DNA of 64,000 nucleotides from Gnetum montanum (GCA_015680685.1 MNCI01024321.1:225844-289843), one strand, 5' to 3'; shown: positions 23,599 to 37,000, counted from the stretch's first letter. Translations and numbers: made by a program. The notes: generated from the letters alone by a model not told the origin.

Positions 23599-25545
23599 AT
23601 GAACTTCGGAAAACCTTTGACCATCACCTTAAGCATGGTTGCTGCCTAGCTTATTTAGAAGGTTATACAGATTGACTATCCTCCCAATCCCGTACTAGAA
23701 CAATGGTAGTCACTCAAACTATGTAATCAACCTCCCAAGTACATGGTACTTGACAAAAAAAAATATAACTTTCTTTGCATGAAACTCTAGGAAATTCTAT
23801 CCCTACACTGCCAAGAAAAAGATGTAAAATGAAGTTATGAAATTATACATTGGAATGGGAGGGAATACCTCCCTGCCCCTAATGATTTCATCCCACTCAT
23901 TAGGACCTCTCGGTGGATGCTTGACCAACTCATTCGACTGACTAGGTCAATTGAACACAATGCAACAGCTGACTATGAGGAGCCCTTGCAGGATGGGCAA
24001 GTGAAGTTTGAGGCTTGTTCAAAGAATGAGAATCCCTTTTACACCTCTTTCTAGCAAGCTACCTCTAGCTTCATCCATTCACAGTCTCAGTTTTCTACCT
24101 TCTTTGAGGTAGTGACATCCCTGTCATCACCTCCCAGGTCATGGAAAACCATCAAGTGCGACACACACATCAAGGTGTAGGACCATTTTCCACCCTTCTC
24201 TACATGGTCTTGGCACTATCCATGCAATCCTTCATACTAGCATTTATGATGTTGATGTAGCCCTACATGCACATGGGGTAGATGTCCTAGCCACACACAA
24301 GCCAGCTGTCCTACATCTCACTCATCTCATTGGCACCACCTACTATAGCCCAAGCCACAACCATGTGGTGGTTTTCTACCTTTGTGTCCATGGCACAACA
24401 ACAAGACACACAATAGGCATCTCACGTGGTTGCGTAGCCCATAGCAGGGCCATGGGTCACTCAAATAACACAGTGGGAAGCATAGCTAGTGTAGCCCACT
24501 GCATACACCATGAGCTTAGACCAAGCATTTCAGCTCATTCAAATGCTCATTGAGGAGGTCAAGTGGCTTGAGGCCACCTCCTCTAAAATGATCCATGTGA
24601 TGCACTTTTATCAAGATAACCCAATTAGTCCGACGGTCTCATCACTGACCCTACCTTTTGGAATCCAACTTCCCTAGTTTACCAAATATAATGATGAGGT
24701 TCACCCTAACACCCATCTAATGACCTTTCATTCTAAATTCTTGCTATTGTAGGCATGGCTATATGAAATTATCCATGCATTTTCCATGTCCTTGATTAGC
24801 AAGGTACTAGATTGGTATTATGCAATCCCTAGGGCCTCCATATCTTCCTTGGAGAAATTGCTTAGTCAATTCATCACCCGCTTCAAGTACAAATTAAAGC
24901 CCAAGGAAATCCTAGATTAACTAATGTAAATCAAGTAAGGCCACTTAAAGTCCGTACAAAAGTTCATCCAGTGTTGGAGCACCACACTCAATGAAATTCA
25001 CAAGCCCATTACAGAAACCCATTTATTGGCCATTTTCAAAGGTCCAGTGAATGACTTCATCAAGTCAAAGCTATACTACCTTGCCCCACACTCCTTGAGC
25101 TAAGAATTTGCTCAAATGAAGAGCATTTAGGATGTAGCAAAGGCCAATAAGGATCCAACCTACATGGCCTACAAAAATGCACATGTAAAGAAAGACAAGA
25201 AAAAAGGCAAGGAAACTACAACCATTGCAATGGTAGCCAATGAGGGTAAGTCAAACAACACCAAACCAATGGCCAAGGAATCAAAGGTCCTAGCCAACAA
25301 CAAGGCATCTAGCTTTGGCACTGCAGTGACCAACTAGTTCACACCATCAACAACCATGGGGCAATCTACCCCAAGGTAAAAATTTGAGCCTAAGGACTGC
25401 TCAAAGTACATATCATTGTCCATCAAGCGGTTAGAAATTTTGGGTCAACTGCCTAATGTTGGATGCATCTAGTATAAGAAAATGTCTAAAGATGATTGTA
25501 AGCATCATGACCGCTATTGCGAGCCCCTCTGAAACCCATCAATAG
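23599..25545 (+). pseudogene. gag of element C
   Basis: An ATG at 23599 opens a frame traceable through stops to beyond 25500. The N-terminal region has YNFLCMKL and NGREYLPAPNDFIPL, with a recognisable counterpart on the minus strand in element A (59870-59720). The retrotransposon gag core lies at about 24660-25090: F-x-KYND, the LVL-DWY type end of the helix (KVLDWYYAI) and FITRFKYKL. A Lys-rich linker follows (25175-25340). Most in-frame stops are TAA or TAG at positions where Gln codons would fit. The upstream ATG may not be the real start. Confidence 0.75.
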
Positions 25546-27170
25546 CTACACCAAATGAGCCTCTAGTCCCTAAGCATTTCAAGTTGAACTAGTTCTGCCA
25601 TTACCATCAACTACCCAACCATGACATGGACTTTTGCATGGCCTTAAGGGATGACATACAATGCATGATTGATGGAGGTGAATTGATCTTCAATGCAACC
25701 AAACTAGTTTGCCTCAAAAATTAATCGATGAAGGTTTACAAAGGCCCTCTCAATGCAAATGACGTAGGTTATGTCATCAATACCGTTAGCATTGATGACA
25801 ACATAGAACCAGCACAAGAGTCATTTGTGGTTCGTGTGCCCTTTAAAAACACTAGGGCCTCCTTGATGTCAACAAATTTAAGGTCCCCTTTTGTCATTAG
25901 AGTATCACCTCAGGTGTCCATAACACCCTTTGTGATCAATGCCCTACAACACATTGTAAAAATAGCAACCTAGACACCCTTTATCATCAAGATGGCACAA
26001 TGTGCAGACACCTCACTTGCTCGAAGTCTGATGGTGGGGATTGTGTCAAGCCCTACTTGCCCAAGGCCTCATCTTGCATACAACACTAGGAAGTCTAGGT
26101 GGTAGCCTGAGAGGCCCAATGAGTGCCTCATTAACAAAATGATTAGGGAACACATGGAGCTAGGTTTCCCTAAGCTTGTTCCCTTATCTTCTATTTCCAT
26201 GGTCACATTACTTGAAATAGCCACCACAAGCAATCAACAACTAAGCATTGAGGCTTAAAAGTAAGTAAAACAAGCAAAGCCCAAATCTCCTCCCTAAGAG
26301 ATTTGTCTCTTGGGTCGCATAGAAAAGATGAAGGCCAACAAAGCAATAGATAGCAGTAAGAATTTCTTAGATGTGTTGGCACAAGTCAAATAGACTCTAA
26401 AATAAAAAAATACAACTTTGAGCATATATGACTTGGTCATGACCTCCTTCACTCACTGTGAAGCATTAGTTTGCATGTTGACCTCTATTCCTGTTAAGGA
26501 GGACATCCCAACGAATGAACAATCCATGCATGTTGTGATGCTTCCCTTCACGCCTTAGGAATTAGGTTCAACACCTCTAGTGTTTTGTGATGAGGTGATT
26601 AAGGTTGACCATAAAAAAGGGTAGATCACCACCACACCAATTTTCATAACTATCCAAGTAGGGCAATGTAAGATTCGTAGGGTGCATGTTAATGATGGAG
26701 TGGCAACTAATGTCATCCCATTTCCAGTTGTTGACAAGCTTGATCTCGCTGACCAAATCAAACCCATAAAGATAACATGCCTAAAGTCCTTCAATAGGTC
26801 ATGTGTTGTCGTAAGGGGAATGATCATAATAGCTTTCATGGAAAGGGAGTGATTCGCCACTATAGGTGAATTCATTATTATTAAGGAGATGCCCAAGTTC
26901 AATCTAATCCTAGGAAGGCCCTGGCTAGCCAAATTGTAGGTAGTCTCTTCTCCCATCCACCAAGAAGTCCACCTTTCGTATGAAGGTGAAGAAGTGATCA
27001 TACATAGTGATAATGTATCCCCTCTAACCATAAACAACCTTAACATAGAACAAGGGTTGGAGGTAGAGTTCCTTGATGACATGCCACCCATGAAGGATGA
27101 AGGTCAAACTTGTCAAGCAAAACCCACCTGAGGAACCAAAAGATGCTGATGACCTCCCTGAGGAAGCTCT
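25546..27170 (+). pseudogene. gag C-terminal/linker and protease of element C
   Basis: Just after gag, FCHYHQLPNHDMDFC and a DDIQCMIDGGEL segment match the Cys/His region of Tat-type gag-pro (and element A's minus strand near 58080). The frame 25728-25973 is the best-preserved piece (81 residues without a stop). The protease lies at about 26620-26935: a strand (IFITIQVG), the motif region VNDGVATNVIP in which the active-site D-S/T-G is N-D-G, and the terminal FNLILGRPWL. The frame decays after about 27090. Loss of the catalytic Asp would make it inactive. Confidence 0.75.
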
Positions 27171-27535
27171 CTAGGTAGAGTTGCCCTTCAACATCACAGA
27201 AAAAGGTTTAGGTGAATATTGCTTTATGCTACCTAGGCCCTATGCACCCCTCAACTCACATTAGGCTAAGAAGCAACTACATGACTAAGGCAACCCTTTC
27301 AATATGTGCTAGATGACTATTTGCCCCTAATCTCCCACATGCACTGTTTGCCTTTTATGTTTGCCTTTTACTTATGTAGTTACACTTCACATAGTTGCTT
27401 ATGTTTTACACTATTTATTTTATTACACATTTATTCCTTTTGTTTATACATTTTCTTTTATTTTTCTTGCACATTAAAAAAACACTAAAATACATAAAAA
27501 TCATAAGATTCAAAATTGCAGAAAAAATATATATG
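27171..27535. other. T-rich spacer after protease of element C
   Basis: No protein is recognised. Short hydrophobic frames at 27306-27601 reflect T-rich composition. The stretch starts the 7-kb gap between protease and reverse transcriptase. Confidence 0.5.
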
Positions 27536-27905
27536 GCCCATCATGGCCTAAAACTAGCCACCTTCCTCACGTTGTCATGGCCCAAAAAGGCCTTAAACTA
27601 GCATACGACCCTTTGCAGCCTAAAACTAGCAACACTTTTACTTTCATCGTAGTGGCCAGAAATGGCCTAAAACTATTGTTACAGCCTGTTACAACTTAGA
27701 ACTAACAGTTCCTTTTTTTTCTTTTATTCATGGAAAAAAATGACTTAAAATTATTGTTATGGCTTGCTATGGCCTAGAACTGGCATTTCCTTTTTCTTCT
27801 TTTATTTGTATTCAAAAACAACTTTAAATTAGCAATCATAATGGTACAAAATGGCCTAAAACTAGCAATGGACCTTCTGCCATGACCTTAAATTGGCATG
27901 GGATC
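27536..27905. repeat. GGCCTTAAACTAGC motif cluster (element C, after protease)
   Basis: About ten imperfect units of 'ATGGCCTAAAACTAGCA' recur every 25-60 bases. The reverse complement is the 'GTTTAAGGCCATGG' motif of element A at 15808-15872, which holds the equivalent place. This is the largest such cluster along with 37596-37925. Confidence 0.8.
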
Positions 27906-28116
27906 CACAAGGGGCCAAATCACATTGACCAACCACATTATTAGCACTCAATACTTGGTAAGTGAAAGCAAAGCTCTACATAGCATGTAACATCATAGAA
28001 AAAAATATTTTATTATTACATCTCCATTAATAAAAAAATATCCAAGGCACAATTGTACAGAAAAATGGCCAAAAAATTACAAAATTTCCCAAACAATAGG
28101 GCTACATCAAGATTAC
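27906..28116. other. AT-rich 3' flank of the antisense accessory gene (element C)
   Basis: A-rich sequence lies beyond the accessory stop codon on the minus strand. It may hold 3' untranslated sequence; AATAAA-like strings are seen on the minus strand near 28010-28025. No gene is seen. Confidence 0.35.
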
Positions 28117-31100
28117 TCAGCTAGCGGTGTTTGGTGGGGGTTGAGGCTCCTCTTCCTCTTTCTCTGCCACTTCGCTAGAACCTGCAGCATTGCCTGGTGC
28201 CTACTCAAAGCAACACAAAACAACAAATCAATTAGTGAATGCATAACATGCAAAACTAACATAAAAAATAACATGAAAAACAACAAAATATAACTAACCT
28301 AAGAGGGTCTCGCATCCATCTCTAGAGGTAATTTATCAAGGCCCGCCTCCAAGTGTTGGAGGATTTTGGCCTCTTATAGCTGTGTCCAATCCTCCTAGTC
28401 AAATTCAATACCCACGAGGGTCTTCTCTTTGTCCATGATGGTCCATATAGGTGACTCCATTGAAAAATGTAGTAAAGGAAACCTCCCTTGAGGGCACAAC
28501 AATTTGCCTCTTTGGAGACCCACTCACCACTATGTGATGAGCAAAAAACTTATAAGCTCATGTCTTACCAATTGCATCAAAGAACATATTACAACAATGA
28601 CATTTGATAGACTCCACTTTGTACCATTTAAGGAATGCATTTCGCTCATTCTTGTAGTGGTGCTTATGGTTCTTCTAAGTTTTCCCCCACTAATACACCT
28701 TTGCACTGTAATTATTTCAATCCTAATTTTTTTGGGCTAGTAATTCCATCTACAACCTCTACTTGATAATCTCTCTGGTGGCCTCATTCTTGCCTCAAAT
28801 TGCTAACTAGTACTTGGCATAGTCAATCTTGGCTATCTACTAGGTATTGTCCTCTTGTGTGCAAGTTGCAAGAAAATCGTAACAGGATTGCAAGTCCTCC
28901 CTGTTAGCATCCTAGCTTGCTACCTTGTCCTAGAGCTCATGAACTTGCCTCTATAGGTGCTCATTTGTGCACCTAAAAACCCATAACTCTTTCACACATG
29001 AAAGCATGCACTTACTCGTTACCTCATCCACACGGCATGGCACTTACTCTACCTTAATGGAAAACTCAAGGACAACATCCACTTTGGCCAGCCTGCTCAG
29101 ATCCAAACGAATCTTAGAACCTATTGATATACAACAAGCAAATCAACATTAGCCATGGACTAAGTTTTAGATCAATAAAGCAATACATTCAAAGCAACAT
29201 CACATGCATACTGAGCTCGAGATCCACCCGCTATAGGCGGTTCACCATATCCTTGACTAGCCCTTTTATGAAGGTGAACTTATCTGGCACTTCAACCAAT
29301 GGCTCCATGCAGTAGGTAGAGGTGGATGCTAGACTGCTAGCAGACATCTCTATGGTTGGAATGTAATAACACATTTAACAATAATCAAATAGCCAAAGAT
29401 GCAGGAGTAGAAAGAGAGTAGTAATAGATTGCAACTCAAAGCACGTACCTAGCAAACCCTTAGGGGGGATCACCCAGCTACACATCATCAAAGAGTTTAT
29501 TAAAATCACCCCCTCATGGTGAAGCAATCCCTCCTCCTCCAATTGTTGGAGGACCTCTATAGCTTGCCACTGCTCCTCCTCCTATGCCTCTTCCTCCTCA
29601 GTTTGAGGAGGGACCTCCTTTGCTACTACCTTTGCCGCTACTCCAGTAGTCCTCTCACCTAATTCCAAAAATTCACACACATGTCAAGATTATCATTTTA
29701 ACACTTAGTATAACAGCTTCGCGTAATATTGCATAGTGAAAAAAGCCTAAAAATATAAATACATAAAATTCAAAAATGCAACCAGTAACTCATACTAACT
29801 TGCAACATCCATGTGCAAGTTGTAAAACTTTAGGAAGATCTTCTTATCATCCACCTTTTGAACCTCTCGTGTAGGCTCCTCTGTGGGACGTAGCCTCTTA
29901 ATATTTACCTTAGACAGTCTCACCATCTCAACAATGTAATGCTTTGCCCTAGCTGCATTCCTAGTACCAGCCGGTGGGGCCTTAACTACATTATCATGTG
30001 AGTAGTGAGATTTCCCCATGTGACCTTTAGTCATTATGAAAAATGACTTACCAATCTCCTCTAGGGGGGCTCTATGCTTGCATGATAGTAAATAGGTGCT
30101 TGACCCATGACATTGAGAGCTATGTGCAGTCTTGCACCATCCATCGTCCATCCTCGTGAACTACTAGAAAATTTGCAAATCTTCACAAGCATCCTACAAA
30201 GAATGCGAAGTGCATATGCAACCTTACCTGGAGATTGTGGTGCAACTTGGTGATCACAGCATATAGGCCACTGGTAATGTGAGAGGCCTAGTTGTACCTT
30301 GTGCCTTCCTTGAGCACATCCCTCATCACTCAAGCCTGCTCCACCCCAAGGATTTTCCTTTAGGAGAGAAGCTTCAGAAATGCACGGGCATGGAAGATAG
30401 GGTAAAGCTCATGGACCATAGGCACTTGCACATCCTTAATAAGTATGCTTTTGCGAGATCGAGAAGTTCCTAGCCACTCCTCAATATTGCCTTGGTGGTC
30501 CACCTCTTTGTAGGTCTTATCAATGACCAATAGACCATTAGAGGGGAGGCAAAAGAGATCTGTGAAGAAGTCATCAATAAGGTCTAGGACCACGCTCACA
30601 CCACATACCTGTGTGACAAACTGATGAGTATCATTATTGAAGGAATCAATAATAGCCACCATTTCAACCACCAGAATGCCTAGGCTAAGGGCAAAGAAAA
30701 GGTCCATCAGCCCAACCCACGTAAGTCTACTGGTCAACTCCATTGGGGCTTGGTGACACAACCAATGCTGCACACCCTCACATCATCATACTTCATGATG
30801 AGGGTGGCCTCAGTGCAACCCATAACAACCACTATGACCTCTTCCAAAGAGACTGCAGTTGTAATATAGGAAAAGAAGGCAAAGTTAGCATCATGCAAAA
30901 GGTAGAGTAGTAAACACACAAGGGCAAAGTGACAAAATGCTTATGTGGGATAAACAACGTGTGTGATGGTGATGGTGGAATCGATGCCTCCTCAATGCTA
31001 GGTATACCGTCCATCCACTTTGCATCCAATTGGCCATGGGTCTAACACCTCTTGTAGGCTTTTGGATACCAATGAGGGTAGTTTGCCAAGTTAGATATAA

Positions 31101-31751
31101 TCTGCCCAATCAGCCCTACATGAATGCTCTTGCATGATGAAAATTCCTACAGGGTAGTGCAAGTCAGGTTTAGAGGCCCTCTCCTCATCATGCAAGCCAT
31201 GCTCATCAATGCTAAACCTAGTAAAAAACATAAGCAGTTAGCACCTTAGTATGAGCCAATAGCCAAAAAAATAGGCAAAAATCATAGAAACACTTACCCT
31301 CCAGCATAGTACAGCATCCCAGGTGGATTCTGAAACAGGGTATGCATGTGCTGAGCAATAAAGAGAGTGTTTCTCTTACTTTAAGAATTGAATTTTGGCA
31401 TCTGCTAGATATTGGACAAAGGCCTAATACTCCTATGGTCTCGGCTTGAACCTCCTACTCCGCCATCACTAGTGGTGGGCTCATTGGACATGAACCTCAA
31501 AATGCTCTAATTTTCCCCAAGAAACAATGTCTTTTGTGATGACATTGGTAGCTTCTGTTACTAATTGTGACCACATCATCACATTGAAGTGTTAGAGAAG
31601 GGATTCTAGGAACTCATGTGCTCCTAGCCAAAACCATACCACTTGGTAATCCACACGCATGTCTAGTGAAAGTGTGTTTGATACAAGATCTCTCATACAA
31701 CAAAGGATGCCAACGATCTCCACCACGATATGAATTGGCTTCAACAATACC
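28117..31751 (-). pseudogene. Accessory gene of element C: FCP1/NIF-like domain plus helical C-terminus, antisense to C
   Basis: This is the homologue of 11858-15459. The FCP1-like exon is 31751-31298: LKPIHIVVEIVG, then WFWLGAHEFL before NVMMW, and HTLFQNP at the end. The catalytic Asp position is Glu and the last acidic pair is A-Q, as in A (E and A-H). A clear acceptor (TTTTGTAGTTGCAG) precedes it. Introns fit at 31297-31218, from 30051, 29448-29350 and from 28298, each GT-AG and matching A. The block 30773-30360 is open for 137 residues and carries LMDLFF, IDSFNND and GNIEEWL. Further on are MEPLVEVPDKF (29330-29230), a charged helical part (29150-28320), and a last exon ending in a Pro/Glu-rich tail and TGA at 28117-28119. 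Frameshifts and TAG stops break it. Role unknown; antisense placement suggests its own promoter. Confidence 0.7.
31218..31297 (-). other. Intron of the accessory gene (element C copy)
   Basis: On the minus strand this 80-base segment starts GTAAGTG and ends TTTTTTACTAG. It directly follows the exon end MLYYAGG, the place where the A copy has its 93-base intron. The donor is close to consensus. Confidence 0.7.
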
Positions 31752-33895
31752 CTGCAACTACAAAAGTAACAAAAAATAGGCATTAGTATACCTTGGATGC
31801 ACAAAAATATCTTAAATTACACTTAGCAAAATTAGCAAAGTTAACATAGGATAAGCATAACTTAGCAGAAACTAGGATCTGTTGTAGGCCTCATGAGCAT
31901 AGGACATCAATACACACGTTTGACAGTAGTTTTTCGCTTCACATTTGCATTATTTGCATTAACTCGATTTGCATGTTTTAGAAATTTGACACGTTCGACT
32001 TGTGAGTTTGGGCATTTTGTCAAAGCTCTGGCACACTTTTCATTTTATTTCACATGTGGCATTCTAACACTTTGCATTTTTTGCATTTGGAAATTTATTC
32101 TTGAACTGAGAAAATTCTCTAAATTTTTTCTAATTCTGGGTAGCACAGCTTGGGATACTTGAAAAAATTCTAACTCTAGGTTATCCCTCCTTGGGAGAAT
32201 AACTTAGGTAAATGTCAAAAAATTTCTATCAAGTACCCTTCCTAGAGAGCATAGCCCCAAAAAAATCATGAAATTTTTTTAACTGTTGGCTATGCTTCCT
32301 AAGGGGTGTAGACCCAGAACATGAAAAAAATCAATAAAAAAAATTCTAATGGTTTGAAGCATAGCCCCAAAATGTCCAAGAATTTTACAAAAGAAAACTA
32401 ACTCTTGTCATGGTCATCTACACCATGTACCACTTGCCAGAATGCTCCTAGTGGCCACCCCCTCGTGCCTCACTACGCTCTAGTGCTTTGTGCTTCGCAA
32501 CCCTACTATGTGGTGGGGCATGCTTGCCCCTCACGAGTCCCCTACTCCCATGACATCTAGCCCTTTCCTTGCCTTTACCATGTGTTTCCCCCATGCGTTG
32601 CCCCTACATTGAAGAAAATATATAATGGTAGGACCTCACCCATTCGCTGCAGCCCCCCTAAGCCACAATAGTTAAAACCTTGTCCTCACTTTCTACTCTA
32701 TCACTCAAAAAATGATGGGACAGAACCCCAATGCACTCTTGCTCTATTGTCTCCCTTCCATGGCATCTCTTAGTCCACCACACGCCAACATCATGTGCTA
32801 GGGTGCTTGCCTAAGCCATAGTAGTTATTTTCCTACCTTTGCCCTGTGGTCTCCCCACACATCCCTACTCCCTACAACACCTTGCCCTTACCTTGCCTTG
32901 TCTCACTCACCTATGTGCCACTAGAACAACATGAAACAAAAGAAAAACATAGTAGAGGGTAAACCATCTACCCCAAAATCCATTGTTGCTCCCAAGCTTA
33001 GAACCTTCAGACAAAACCCCTTGCCCCACACAACCATAGAACCCCCATTCAAAAAGTGTAAAGTGCTAAGAACAAAACCCTCACTCCCACACACAACCAT
33101 ACCCTACCACTACCGCAGGTTGAGAGGCACACTTGATTGCACCCCAGTCACACAATGCCATATAAAAAAAAGAGAAAAGTACATGCTAAAGAAAAATCCA
33201 TTACCCGTGAATGTTCCCTTTCTTCCTAGCCACGTGGCCATGGCAGCTATGATTGTAGTAGTCCCTACCAGGGTAGGCCACCCCAAAGCCCAACAAGACC
33301 CAACGCAAGTGTAAGAAATGGTGAAATATAAAGGAAACTATGCAAGGGTGAGCATAGTAGCGTACCTAGTAGATGGAAACTCCCTTTGTCCCTCCATGCA
33401 TGCCTGGGGTAGACATCTCAGTGCTCACTCTTCCTCATTCACATTCATGAGTCCAGGGTGCTGACATTAACTTCAGCCCATCATGATAGTTGTTATGCTC
33501 TAGCTATTATACTTTGGTCACTACACTCTAGCTTCCACTCCTTGCTCCAATTGTGCTATGCTATGTAACTTCTCATTTTTACTTTGGAAAATGATAGTTT
33601 ACCCTTAGTGAAACGTGCATATATACCCTCTTGGGGTAATTAAATGTGCTACCTACTGAGATGGTGCCCCACACTTAGGTAAATTTTTCATTTCTTTTTG
33701 AGCATAGCAAGGGATCGAGTGTAACAAGGGGTAAAGTGTAGCAACTAGAGTTAGGAAAATTTTCAAACTTTTTTTAGCGGTCCCCAAACTTAGAAAATTT
33801 TCTGAATTTTTCTAACTGCCCAGTGAATGCTTAGCCTAACTCCACGTTCCAAGTGCTCCTAGCCTTACCTAAACCAATGTAGCTTGAACAATTAA
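31752..33895. other. Spacer of element C between accessory gene and pol
   Basis: The part at 31752-32400 is T-rich on the minus strand and by position would be the first intron and promoter of the antisense gene. It includes 'GAGCATAGCCCCAAAA' repeats near 32250 and 32360. The part at 32440-32900 is C-rich with repeated 'CCTTGCCTT/CCCCTAC' strings. An open frame at 32931-33314 is listed separately. Confidence 0.5.
32931..33314 (+). CDS. Unrecognised 127-residue open frame in element C spacer
   Basis: The frame is the longest one in the spacer. The product is Lys/Pro/Thr-rich and basic (several PLPHTTI-like repeats near residues 30-60), with a hydrophobic stretch AMAAMIVVV near residue 105. 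It has no motif I know and no clear counterpart in element A. It could be chance in C-rich sequence, because nearby true genes are all broken while this one is open. Confidence 0.2.
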   Translation: MKQKKNIVEGKPSTPKSIVAPKLRTFRQNPLPHTTIEPPFKKCKVLRTKPSLPHTTIPYHYRRLRGTLDCTPVTQCHIKKREKYMLKKNPLPVNVPFLPSHVAMAAMIVVVPTRVGHPKAQQDPTQV

Positions 33896-34012
33896 TGGTA
33901 TGCTATGACCTTAAACTAGTAACCCACGGTCCTCTAAGACCTTAAATTGGCACCTCATGGCTTGCTGAGGCTCAAAACTGGCCCACATACTTGCTTCTCT
34001 AACTTCACATTG
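33896..34012. repeat. GACCTTAAACTAG motif cluster (element C, upstream of pol)
   Basis: Units such as 'TATGACCTTAAACTAGTAAC', 'TAAGACCTTAAATTGGCAC' and 'TGAGGCTCAAAACTGGC' follow one another. Element A has the equivalent cluster at 4510-4572, upstream of its pol, on the opposite strand. Confidence 0.7.
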
Positions 34013-37000
34013 GCACACTTAGGTGAATTTTCATTGCATTACTTTCCTTATTTTATGCATTTTGAATTCATTTAAGATAGGTTTGTCTTGATGTTCTTTT
34101 TGGATGTTTTGTAGGATACTTAGTAGAATTGCAACATGAGCACATGTAAGCATCTTCATTCACCTCTAGTCCTTACTAGGCCTCATGGTTACCTCACATG
34201 ATGCATCGATATTGAAAGCTTAAACCTTAAGCCTAAAGCCTATGATGAACATATAACATCCATAGAGGCATCACTAGACTAGCTAGACCATCTAGTTAAA
34301 GTTTTAGATTTAGAGGTGGGTGACAACACTAAGGATCTCCTCATTAAAGTCCTTTTAACAACACTTAGTGGTGAGGTGAAAACATTGAAACTTAGTTCTC
34401 TGTTAGAGCCCCAACACATCCAGAGCATCACCAAAGTCCTCAATGATAACATCAAGGCATTTGTATGGTCCTATATAGACATATTAGGCCTAGATCCTCA
34501 CATAGTGTAGAAAAACATAATCCTTGATCCTTGCATAAAACCAATTGACTATGAAATCACGAGGCTCTACAAAGCTAGTTTCATTCAAGCAGTTGACTAT
34601 GCAGACTAGGTCTCTAACATCATGATTATACCTAAAAGAATGGAAGCATATGCAGTTGTATAAACTTCTAGGACCTGAACAAGGTGACCATTAAAGACTA
34701 TTTCCCATTGCCTAGTATTAATCAACTGGTTGATACTACAACTAGTCATGCCTTGTTATCCTTCATGGATGGGTTTTTTGGTTACAACCAAATTCAAATC
34801 AACCTGGAGCATGAGCTCAGTACTACCTTCATGAGCCCTTAGGGTACATTCTGCTACAAAATGATTCCTTTTGAACTAAAGAATGCATGAGCAACCTATC
34901 AACATGCTATGATATACATCTTTAGTGATTACTTGTTAAATTTTCTTAATGATTATGTTGATGACATAACAGTTAAGTCTAAAATGCCACACAACCATGT
35001 AGATGACTTAGGCCATGTGCTCAAATGTTACCTAAGACATGACCTTAGATTGAATCCTAAGAAGTGTGTCTTCAGTGTCAAAATGGGTTGCATGCTAGGT
35101 TTCATAGTATCATAAGTAGGTATATGCATAGACCCCAAAAAGATTAAGGCCATCATCAACTTAGCACCACTAGCTATCCTTAAGGAGCTATGTGGGTTAC
35201 AAAGCATATTGTAATTTATTCATAGGTTTATCACATGATTAACTGATAAGTTGTAGCCAATGAAACATTTGCTCAAAAAGGGAATCCACTTTGACTGGAC
35301 CACTCAATGCCAAAAGGCATTTGATAATCTTAAACAGGAGTTGACTCAACTTCTAACTATCTACCCTCTATAAGGAGATAAACCATTCTATATCTACCTT
35401 GCAACCTCCAATGCATCCATTGCTTCTCTGCTTTGCCAAAAGTGATACAATGGCTCAGAGGTCCCTATATACTACCAAAGCCATGAAGCAAAATATAATG
35501 ATGTGGAAAAGAACTATCTTACCTTAGTCTTTACACTTAATAAGTGGAGGCACTATCTTTTCTACAGTTAGGTAAACATCATTTTCAAAAGCAATGTACT
35601 TCGGGGAATCACCGTAAACATTTATGAAAGTAGTCGAATCGCATAGTGGAAAGTAATAACTATGAAGTTTGACTTGCATTACATAGCATAAGAATCAAAT
35701 AAAGGTCAAGAAATAGCCACATAACTAGCTTCGCCAATAAATGATCAAGCATTGATAGATCTGGAATTTCTAAATGAGCATGTTAGCAGCATAGGCCAAG
35801 TGCCTACCAACTTTGAGGTAATCTTAGACTTTGATGGTGATTCAACCTCTCAAGGAGGTAGTGCTACTACCATAATCACATTTCCCTTTAGGGAGATCTG
35901 ATTCTTTGCTTATCACTTTGCATTTTCTTGCACCAACAATGTGGCGAAGCACGAAGGTATCCTTAGAGGCATCTTAGTAGCCCATGACCTAGGGATCGAA
36001 AACCTAGCAGTTCGAGGTGGTTCATAGTTAGTTGTTAACTAAGTTATAAAGGTTTACACTTGCAAAGCATAACACTTGCAACCTTACTAAGACTTAGCAG
36101 GGCACTTGCTCAAACAATTTGCAATCATAGATATCCAACACATTTCCCAAAATAAGAACACAATTACCAATGTAGTAGCCACATTAGCCTTAAGCATTGC
36201 ACCTAACATGTTTCATGCCTTTCCCACCTCATTAATAGATTGCATTGAACCTATTACACAAACAACTAATATTGCATCTGTAGCCACAATAAGCACAACT
36301 CACGTACAAGAATGGTACGATCACATTAAGGCATACCTTCAACAATGCGAGCCTCCACAACATCTAACCACTACCCAAAAGGATGCAGTGTGAAAGCGAT
36401 CACGATAGTGCATCATCATGGGTGATTTCACACTATGTCATAGATCCTACGATGGCATACTGCTAACTTATGTTAGCAACAGTGAAGCAAAAATGATCGT
36501 TGATCAAGTCCATAAGGGATTGTGTAGAGTCACATAGCACCTAGGGAAATGACATTAAAAATTAGATGCTTAGGCTACTATTGGCCTTACATGGAGTGTG
36601 ATTGTGTTTCCAAGGTCAAGACGTGTGATGTGTGTCAACAACATGGCAACTTAAAGCACTTGCCACCCATTGAAATGCACACCACATAGATCATGTGGTT
36701 TTTCCAACATTGAGGGTTGGATATCATAGCACCTATCACGCCTAAGTATTTCACAAGACATAGCTTCATAAAAAATGCAACAAAATACTTTACCAAGTGG
36801 GTTTAAGCTATTTCCCTTAGGAAGACAACATCACAATAAGTTTTGCAACTTCATCCTTGATAACATAGTGACCCAATTTGGTCTACCCATGACTATAGTC
36901 ATGGAAAATGGACCATAGTTTAGTAGTACAAAAGCCAAAGCCTTCTACGAACACTTTGGCATCAAGCATTCCTTTTAATCACCATACTATCCATAGGCGA

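Noticed and set aside
26555-27091. Long minus-strand frame of 178 codons
   Set aside because: It is the opposite strand of the element C protease, whose own frame shows family motifs; the minus-strand product has none.
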